From positions 1 through 10,798 of the forward strand of contig CABUOH010000020.1 of assembly GCA_902493085.1 (NCBI GenBank): 10,798 bases of DNA, read 5' to 3'. Positions 6,359-10,798 of the stretch are shown piece after piece. Both the position numbers and the translations under genes were made by a program. The stretch is from an uncultured Sutterella sp. (GTDB taxonomy: Bacteria > Pseudomonadota > Gammaproteobacteria > Burkholderiales > Burkholderiaceae_F). The notes below the pieces were generated by a model that was not told the origin of the DNA, made no database searches, and was given only the letters and a program-made list of their open reading frames with translations. Position 1 is the first letter of the stretch, and every line of letters begins with the position of its first letter.

Positions 6359-7714
6359 TTACGGCGCCTCGACTTCGTTTTCAGGCGTGCCCACGAGGTC
6401 GTACTCTTCACTGCCCGTGATGCGGACCTTCACGAAGTCGCCCGGCTTGTACGGCGTGAGCGTTTCAACGTAGCACTTGCCGTCGATCTCGGGCGAATCC
6501 GCCTTCGTGCGGCCGATGGCGAGCCCGGCCTCATCGTCATACTCGTCGATGATGACCTCCTCAACGGTGCCGATCTTGGCGCGAAGCTTTTCGGCCGAGA
6601 TTTCAGCCTGCACCTCCATGAACCGATTGCGCCGCTCCTGCCGAACTTCGTCGGGGAGCGCGCCCGGAAGCTCGTTGGCCTGGGCGCCCTCGACGGGCGA
6701 ATAGGCAAAGCAGCCCACGCGGTCGAGCTTGGCCTCCCGCAGGAAGTCGAGCAGGTATTCGAACTCCTCCTCGGTCTCGCCGGGGAAGCCCGCGATGAAG
6801 GTCGACCGGATCGTGATGTCCGGACAGACGGCACGCCACGCGGCGATGCGCTCGAGATTCTTCTCCGCGCTCGCCGGACGCTTCATGGCCTTGAGAACGC
6901 GCGGATGCGCATGCTGGAACGGCACGTCGAGATAGGGCAGAATCAGCCCTTCGGCCATGAGCGGCACGATCTCGTCGACGGACGGATACGGATAAACGTA
7001 GTGCAGGCGCGTCCACACGCCGAGTTCGCCCAAGCCTCTGCAGAGGTCGAGCAGATGCGTGCGAAGCGGCGGATTGGCGCGCAGGTCGAGCGCATAGCGC
7101 CGGTCGACGCCGTAGGCGGCCGTGTCCTGGCTGATGACCAGAAGCTCCTTGACGCCGGCCTCAACAAGGTTGCGCGCTTCGCGGATCACCTCGCCCGCAG
7201 GACGGCTCAGCAGCGTGCCGCGAAGATTCGGAATGACGCAGAACGTGCAGTGATGGTTGCATCCCTCGCTGATCTTGAGATAAGCGTAGTGCTTGGGTGT
7301 GAGGCGCACGCCGCAGGCGGGCACCAGATCGCCCCACGGTTCGTGGGGTCGCGGCAGATGGGTTTCGACCATCGCGATCACCTCGTCGACGGCGTCCGGC
7401 CCCGCGACGCCCAGCACCTTCGGGCAGTGGTTCATCACGTAGTTGCTGCCGTCGGCCTCGGTGCGGCCGCCCAGACAGCCGCAGACGATGACGCGGCCGT
7501 TTTCGGCCAGCGCCTCCGTGATGGCGTCAAGACTTTCCTTAACGGCCTCATTGACAAAGCCGCAGGTGTTGACGATCACGATGTCGGCGTCGCGATAGCT
7601 CGTGCCGATGCGGTAGCCTCGGGCGCGAAGCTCGGTGACGATCCGCTCCGTGTCGACGAGAGCCTTGGGGCAGCCGAGCGAAACAAAACCGACGACGGGA
7701 ATCTTGTGGGACAT
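6359..7714 (-). CDS. rimO: RimO, ribosomal protein S12 methylthiotransferase
   Basis: This 451-residue protein is the normal length. The N-terminal methylthiotransferase domain holds the three [4Fe-4S] ligands C15 (SLGCPKALVDTE), C51 (VNTCGFV) and C80. The central radical-SAM domain has C152-x3-C156-x2-C159 (EGCNHHCTFC), and the C-terminus has a TRAM domain (from about residue 385). The 'SLGCPKALVDTE' and 'GCNHHCTFCVIPNLRG' signatures separate RimO from MiaB. It adds a methylthio group to a conserved aspartate of ribosomal protein S12 using S-adenosylmethionine. It starts 58 bp after pgeF on the same strand and ends at a strong terminator. The ribosome-binding site is weak (AGG 11 bases before ATG). 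In other Burkholderiales I recall pha/phb genes between pgeF and rimO; they are absent here. Confidence 0.97.
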   Translation of the reverse strand: MSHKIPVVGFVSLGCPKALVDTERIVTELRARGYRIGTSYRDADIVIVNTCGFVNEAVKESLDAITEALAENGRVIVCGCLGGRTEADGSNYVMNHCPKVLGVAGPDAVDEVIAMVETHLPRPHEPWGDLVPACGVRLTPKHYAYLKISEGCNHHCTFCVIPNLRGTLLSRPAGEVIREARNLVEAGVKELLVISQDTAAYGVDRRYALDLRANPPLRTHLLDLCRGLGELGVWTRLHYVYPYPSVDEIVPLMAEGLILPYLDVPFQHAHPRVLKAMKRPASAEKNLERIAAWRAVCPDITIRSTFIAGFPGETEEEFEYLLDFLREAKLDRVGCFAYSPVEGAQANELPGALPDEVRQERRNRFMEVQAEISAEKLRAKIGTVEEVIIDEYDDEAGLAIGRTKADSPEIDGKCYVETLTPYKPGDFVKVRITGSEEYDLVGTPENEVEAP

Positions 7715-7772
7715 GGGGGTCTTAACCTATAAGTCAATCTCTAAAGACGGCTGTGCGGAGACGGTCCGGCGC

Positions 7773-8570
7773 TCAGGCCTCCTGGGGCTTGATCCAGATC
7801 ATCGCCGCGTGCCGGCCGGACTTCTCGCCGTCACGGCGGAAGCTGTAGAAGCGGCGCGGATGCGAATACGTCGAAAGGCCGCAGTCGAAGACGTCCTCCT
7901 CGTTAACGCCTTCGGACGCGAGCGCCATCCTGGCGAGCATGGCGAGGTCGCACATCAGGCGGTCGCCCTCGCCCGGCGTGAAGGCCCGATCGGCCTCGGG
8001 AAGATGCGCGCGCATCGCTTCGCGCACATCGGGGCCGACCTCGAAGGCCTCGGGTCCGATGCGCGGCGCAAGCCAGGCGACAAAGCCCGTGCTTTCGGGA
8101 GCGCGCCCGCGCATGACGCGGATCGTCTTCTGAATGATGCCCGCGGCAAGGCTCTTCCAGCCGGCATGAACGGCGCCGACGATTGTGCCTTCACGATTGG
8201 CCAGAAGCACCGGCAGGCAGTCGGCGGTCATGACCGCACAAACGACGCCGGGCTTCGTTGCAACGGCCGCATCCGCTTCAGGCTCGCCCTCGACCGCATC
8301 GGCGTCGACGATCTGCGTGCCGTGAACCTGCTTGAGCCAGACGGGATCGGACGGCACGAGCTGGGCGACGATGGAGCGGTTCATGCGCACGCAGGCACCG
8401 AAATCGCCCGTATGCGGGGCGACGTTGAGGCCCATGATGCCTTCGGCGTTGCCGTAGGCGCCGCTCGAAACGCCGCCGTCGCGGCAGGTAAAGAGCGCAT
8501 CAACCCCCGAAGGGGCTCGTTCCTTCCAGGCGGGCTGCAGAATGTCGAGTCCGGGTTTCGTCAGTTCCAT
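7773..8570 (-). CDS. pgeF: PgeF, purine nucleoside phosphorylase / laccase-domain protein (YfiH)
   Basis: This protein of about 265 residues belongs to the DUF152/YfiH multicopper-laccase-like family. Counting from an upstream ATG at 8576, the zinc ligands are H85 (KQVHG), C120 (TADCLPVLL) and H137 (VHAGWKSLAAG); the C-terminus has STYSHPRRFYSFRRDGEKSGR. In E. coli, PgeF (YfiH) removes wrongly built UDP-MurNAc-L-Ser so that L-Ala enters peptidoglycan; relatives also act on purine nucleosides. I chose the ATG at 8568-8570 because AAGGAAGG (8577-8584) lies 6 bases before it, while it directly abuts the upstream ATG at 8574-8576. It follows rluD after 19-25 bases, as in most proteobacteria, which implies co-transcription. 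Confidence 0.95.
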   Translation of the reverse strand: MELTKPGLDILQPAWKERAPSGVDALFTCRDGGVSSGAYGNAEGIMGLNVAPHTGDFGACVRMNRSIVAQLVPSDPVWLKQVHGTQIVDADAVEGEPEADAAVATKPGVVCAVMTADCLPVLLANREGTIVGAVHAGWKSLAAGIIQKTIRVMRGRAPESTGFVAWLAPRIGPEAFEVGPDVREAMRAHLPEADRAFTPGEGDRLMCDLAMLARMALASEGVNEEDVFDCGLSTYSHPRRFYSFRRDGEKSGRHAAMIWIKPQEA

Positions 8571-8595
8571 GACCATCCTTCCTTAAATGCGTTGT

Positions 8596-9672
8596 TCAGA
8601 GACGTTCGTTCTCGAAGACCTTGACGGGGACGTTCCAGGGGCCGAACCCCAAATCCTCCATCAGTCCGATCATGTCGTCTTCGGGCGGCGCAAACCACTC
8701 CATGTACTCACCCGTGACAGGGTGGTCAAGTCCGAGGCGGGAGGCGTGAAGCGCCTGACGATGAAAGTCAAGCTCGTTCTCCACCTTGACCGTCAGACCG
8801 GGCGCGCGTCCGCGGTAGACCTGATCTCCGATGAGCGGCAGATCCTCGCTCGTGAGATGCACGCGAATCTGGTGCGTGCGGCCCGTATCGAGGCGGCAGG
8901 CAACCCAGGAGACCGGCAGTCCCTCGATCGAGCTCCAGCCCACGCAGCGGGCGCGGGTGCGGGCGGGCTTGGCTCGAACGCCCGTGCTGCCCGGAAAGCA
9001 CTTGAAGCGGATGCGGCTGCGAGGATCGCGGCCGATCGGCGTCTCGACAACAAAGTCCGGCGCGGCCGAGCCGAGCGTGAAGGCCCAGTATTCGCGCTTC
9101 ACGGTGCGCTCCTGAAGCTGGCGCACCAGATTTGTCTGAGCCGACAGCGTGCGTGCGACGACCATGAGGCCCGTCGTATCGCGGTCAAGGCGGTGAACGA
9201 TGCCCGCGCGGGGCACTTCGCGAAGCTCCGGATAACGCCACAGCAGCCCGTTGAGGAGCGTTCCGCACGGGTTGCCCGCCCCCGGATGCACGACGAGGCC
9301 AGCAGGCTTGTTGACGATGATGATCGCTTCGTCCTCGTAGACAACGTCGAACTCCACGTCCTCTTCGGGCGCATAGGCCAACGCCTCGTCAAGATGCGGC
9401 TCCTCAAGCAGCGAGATCTCGTCGCCCTCGGTGACCTTCTGGCGCACCTTGCGAACCGCCTCGCCGTTCACTTCAACGCTTCCCTCCTCGATGAGCTTTT
9501 GCAGACGGGCTCTGGAAACGTCCGGCATCAGGGCGGCAAGAACCTTGTCAAGGCGTTCGCCCCAAAAACCTTCGACCGTGAAACTTGGTAAAGTGTCATC
9601 ATCGGCGCCGTTCCCGCCATCGGGGAGGCCGTTATAATCCGAAAGTTCAGAATTTTCGCAACTGCTTGTCAT
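8596..9672 (-). CDS. rluD: RluD, 23S rRNA pseudouridine(1911/1915/1917) synthase
   Basis: This 358-residue protein has an acidic N-terminal extension (residues 1-30, SELSDYNGLPDGGNGADDD), an S4 RNA-binding domain (about 37-85, GERLDKVLAALMPDVSRARL), and the RsuA/RluA catalytic domain with HRLDRDTTGL (nucleophile D163) and LDTGRTHQIRVHL. It makes three pseudouridines in helix 69 of 23S rRNA, important for 50S maturation and termination. I chose ATG 9670-9672; a longer frame to 9858 would run entirely opposite bamD. No ATG, GTG or TTG follows until inside the S4 domain. The start overlaps the divergent bamD ATG by two bases, so the rluD promoter should lie inside the bamD coding sequence. The nearest ribosome-binding site, AGGA, is 12 bases away. 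Confidence 0.95.
   Translation of the reverse strand: MTSSCENSELSDYNGLPDGGNGADDDTLPSFTVEGFWGERLDKVLAALMPDVSRARLQKLIEEGSVEVNGEAVRKVRQKVTEGDEISLLEEPHLDEALAYAPEEDVEFDVVYEDEAIIIVNKPAGLVVHPGAGNPCGTLLNGLLWRYPELREVPRAGIVHRLDRDTTGLMVVARTLSAQTNLVRQLQERTVKREYWAFTLGSAAPDFVVETPIGRDPRSRIRFKCFPGSTGVRAKPARTRARCVGWSSIEGLPVSWVACRLDTGRTHQIRVHLTSEDLPLIGDQVYRGRAPGLTVKVENELDFHRQALHASRLGLDHPVTGEYMEWFAPPEDDMIGLMEDLGFGPWNVPVKVFENERL
9611..9638 (+). promoter_or_regulatory. Probable bamD promoter
   Basis: A perfect TATAAT (9633-9638) lies 33 bases before the bamD ATG, with a weak TTCCCG (9611-9616) 16 bases upstream as -35. The start of transcription would be near 9645, giving a leader of about 26 bases without a clear ribosome-binding site. 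The promoter lies inside the first codons of the divergent rluD gene. Confidence 0.55.
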
Positions 9673-10456
9673 GAATTTCAAGTTTCCTAATAAGCGCCTC
9701 GCCGCGAGGCTGATGGCCGTGACGGCCATCACGCTGGCGACCGCCTCCTGCTCCTGGCTCGAATCCCTCGACAAGGATCCGACGGCGGACTGGTCGGCCG
9801 ACAAATTGTATACCGAGGCCCGGGCCGCCCTTGAAGAGAGCAACTGGACCGATGCCAAAGACTATTACACCAAGCTCGAGGCACGCTATCCGTTTGGAAC
9901 CTATGCACAGCAGGCGCAGATTGAGCTGATCTATGCAAACTGGAAGGACGGAGACGCCGCCCAGGCCGTTCAGGGTGCGGACCGCTTCCTGCAGGCCTAC
10001 CCGAATCACGCCAACAGCGACTATGTCATGTACCTGAAGGCGCTCGCGACCCTGAATGAAAACGACGGCTGGTTCGCAAAGCTCGCCGCCCAGGACCTCT
10101 CCGACCGCGACGCCAACGCCGCCCAGGAAGCCTTCGACATTCTCAAGGAGCTTGCCCTGCGCTTTCCCGACAGCCGCTATGCGCCCGAAGCGCGCCGCCG
10201 CATGCACCAGCTCGTGTTGGCTCAGGCAAAGCATGAACTTGGAGTTGCAGAATACTACTACGTTCGACACGCTTATGTCGCGGCCATCCAGCACGCGCAG
10301 CGAGTCGTGAGCGAATTCCAGAACACGCCCATGCGCGACGACGCTCTTGAGATCATCGCGAACTCCTACGACAAGCTTGAAATGCACGACCTCGCCACCG
10401 ACACGCGCAGGGTCCTCGAGCTCAACAAGGGCAAGACCGTCAAGGCCCGCCGCTAA
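9671..10456 (+). CDS. bamD: BamD, outer-membrane protein assembly lipoprotein
   Basis: This 261-residue protein is the usual length. It has a lipoprotein signal MNFKFPNKRLAARLMAVTAI ending in TASC, so C27 is the lipidated residue, and then tetratricopeptide repeats covering most of the mature protein (ADKLYTEARAALEESNWTDA; YPFGTYAQQAQIELIYANWK; FPDSRYAPEARRRM). YPFGTYAQQAQ and the DYVMYLKAL segment are typical of BamD/ComL. It sits on the inner face of the outer membrane, binds BamA and helps fold beta-barrel proteins; it is essential in most proteobacteria. bamD diverging from rluD-pgeF is conserved. The ATG overlaps the rluD ATG and has no evident Shine-Dalgarno sequence, so initiation may depend on an unstructured leader. 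Confidence 0.97.
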   Translation: MNFKFPNKRLAARLMAVTAITLATASCSWLESLDKDPTADWSADKLYTEARAALEESNWTDAKDYYTKLEARYPFGTYAQQAQIELIYANWKDGDAAQAVQGADRFLQAYPNHANSDYVMYLKALATLNENDGWFAKLAAQDLSDRDANAAQEAFDILKELALRFPDSRYAPEARRRMHQLVLAQAKHELGVAEYYYVRHAYVAAIQHAQRVVSEFQNTPMRDDALEIIANSYDKLEMHDLATDTRRVLELNKGKTVKARR

Positions 10457-10480
10457 GTCGGGCTCTGATTTCCGCTCGCA

Positions 10481-10514
10481 AAGAGGAGGCTTCCTGAAGG
10501 AGGTCTCCTTTTTT
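10481..10514 (+). terminator. Intrinsic terminator of bamD
   Basis: AGGAGGCTTCC (10484-10494) pairs with GGAGGTCTCCT (10499-10509) through 11 pairs, two of them G-U, around a TGAA tetraloop. A run of six T (10509-10514) follows. It begins 25 bases after the bamD stop. Confidence 0.9.
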
Positions 10515-10533
10515 GTTTACCACCCTCCTTTTC

Positions 10534-10547
10534 TTGATCAGGATCAA
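10534..10547. promoter_or_regulatory. Perfect FNR/ANR-type binding site
   Basis: TTGATCAGGATCAA matches the FNR consensus TTGAT-N4-ATCAA at every defined position and is part of a 7-2-7 palindrome (10533-10548). FNR-family regulators bind such sites when oxygen is low. It lies after the bamD terminator, so it should control something to the right. No good -10 hexamer is at the distance expected for a site at -41.5; a TACATT at 10614-10619 would put the site near -85. Confidence 0.6.
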
Positions 10548-10584
10548 GTCAAGGACAATCTCCTCGAAAAACTCCACAAACGAT

Positions 10585-10603
10585 ATTGAGAACCATTCTC
10601 AAT
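10585..10603. promoter_or_regulatory. Fur-type operator
   Basis: ATTGAGAACCATTCTCAAT is a perfect 8-3-8 inverted repeat. Its core TGAGAACCATTCTCA agrees with the 7-1-7 Fur consensus TGATAATnATTATCA at 11 of 14 defined positions. Fur represses iron-related genes and some small RNAs when iron is plentiful. If the TACATT at 10614-10619 is the -10 element, the operator would overlap the -35 region, a common repressing position. Confidence 0.5.
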
Positions 10604-10625
10604 TCAGGCCCAATACATTCAACGA

Positions 10626-10791
10626 CAGCGAAACGCCGCCGCCTCCATCCAAGGACAACGGGGGTCGTCCGGAGCGGACGGCGAGGAAAGGAACCAAGCG
10701 CCTTCCCGCAAAGCGGGGCAATCTCCACCCGCACGCTGTTGGGGGTCTGAGAAGGGCCGGATGCGTGCAACGCACATCCGGCCCTGTTTTT
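10626..10791 (+). ncRNA. Candidate small RNA (or attenuated leader) under FNR and Fur control
   Basis: A transcript of about 165-170 bases is inferred from a possible TACATT -10 element (10614-10619) to the terminator ending at 10791. No ATG or GTG occurs on this strand between 10515 and 10760, which argues against a protein. Two further hairpins are visible: CGTCCG-GAG-CGGACG (10666-10680) and CCCGC-AAA-GCGGG (10705-10717). Between and beside them are open purine/pyrimidine stretches, including GAGGAAAGGAACC (10682-10694), that could pair with targets. The control sites recall E. coli FnrS (FNR) and RyhB (Fur), but I see no sequence match to either. The start site is a guess. It could instead be the leader of a gene beyond the window. 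Confidence 0.4.
10753..10791 (+). terminator. Strong intrinsic terminator near the window end
   Basis: AGGGCCGGAT (10753-10762) pairs perfectly with ATCCGGCCCT (10776-10785). An inner GCGT/ACGC stem with a two-base bulge closes a GCA loop, and GTTTTT (10786-10791) follows. There is no T-run on the other strand, so it acts on plus-strand transcripts. bamD already has its own terminator at 10481-10514, so this one implies a separate transcript between them. Confidence 0.9.
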
Positions 10792-10798
10792 ATCCTGC

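Noticed and set aside
8587..9591. Plus-strand open frame of 334 codons
   Set aside because: It is antisense to rluD throughout.
9673..9858. Upstream extension of rluD by 62 codons
   Set aside because: It would run fully opposite bamD; the acidic N-terminus starting at 9672 already matches the extension usual in betaproteobacteria.
9647..10387. Minus-strand open frame of 246 codons
   Set aside because: It is antisense to bamD, whose lipobox and TPR motifs are clear.
10682..10760. RNase P RNA, 6S RNA or TPP riboswitch, suggested by GAGGAAAG and GGGTCTGAGAAGGG
   Set aside because: Only short pieces match; the other conserved segments of these RNAs are missing.
10753..10785. REP/BIME-like element, because GCCGGATGCG resembles enterobacterial REP sequences
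   Set aside because: Only one copy is present and a T-tract follows, so a terminator explains it better.
10535..10798. Plus-strand frame open for about 88 codons from a TTG
   Set aside because: It has no ATG/GTG start or ribosome-binding site, runs through a terminator and both regulatory palindromes, and shows no recognisable protein.
1..10798. CRISPR array, insertion sequence, tRNA or rRNA gene
   Set aside because: No regular spaced repeats, transposase, terminal inverted repeats, cloverleaf or rRNA segments were seen.

Overview
The window is high-GC chromosomal DNA (roughly 60% G+C by eye) from a betaproteobacterium. Gene content and order (fimV-truA-accD-folC; bamD diverging from rluD-pgeF) are those of Burkholderiales. 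The very short spacers, the apparent absence of the trp and polyhydroxybutyrate genes expected at two of the junctions, and an oxalate/formate-antiporter-family (OFA) carrier suggest a gut-adapted Sutterella/Parasutterella-like organism. The genus is an inference; no rRNA gene or other marker is present.

Layout, left to right. Positions 1-4240 are read on the minus strand in the order fimV (4240 to 2133, interrupted by a one-base frameshift near 3409-3413), truA (2136-1330, overlapping the fimV stop by 4 bp), accD (1195-320), a hairpin with a T-rich tail, and the start of folC (219 to the window edge). Positions 4383-5567 hold an OFA-family MFS transporter, also minus, with an AT-rich palindrome just before its start. 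Positions 5568-6292 hold no gene I can support. Positions 6359-9672 hold a minus-strand block rluD-pgeF-rimO that ends in a strong intrinsic terminator (6293-6335). bamD (9671-10456) is the only confident plus-strand gene; its ATG overlaps the rluD ATG by two bases, and it ends in a clear terminator.

The last 280 bases are the most interesting. After the bamD terminator come a perfect FNR-type site (10534-10547), a Fur-type palindrome (10585-10603), about 150 bp of hairpin-rich DNA with no ATG or GTG on the plus strand, and a second strong terminator (10753-10791). This is the architecture expected of an oxygen- and iron-controlled small RNA, or of an attenuated leader for a gene beyond the window. 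I do not recognise the RNA as a known family.

Most genes are housekeeping: fatty acid synthesis (accD), folate (folC), tRNA and rRNA pseudouridylation (truA, rluD), S12 methylthiolation (rimO), peptidoglycan-precursor proofreading (pgeF), outer-membrane assembly (bamD) and cell-pole organisation (fimV).
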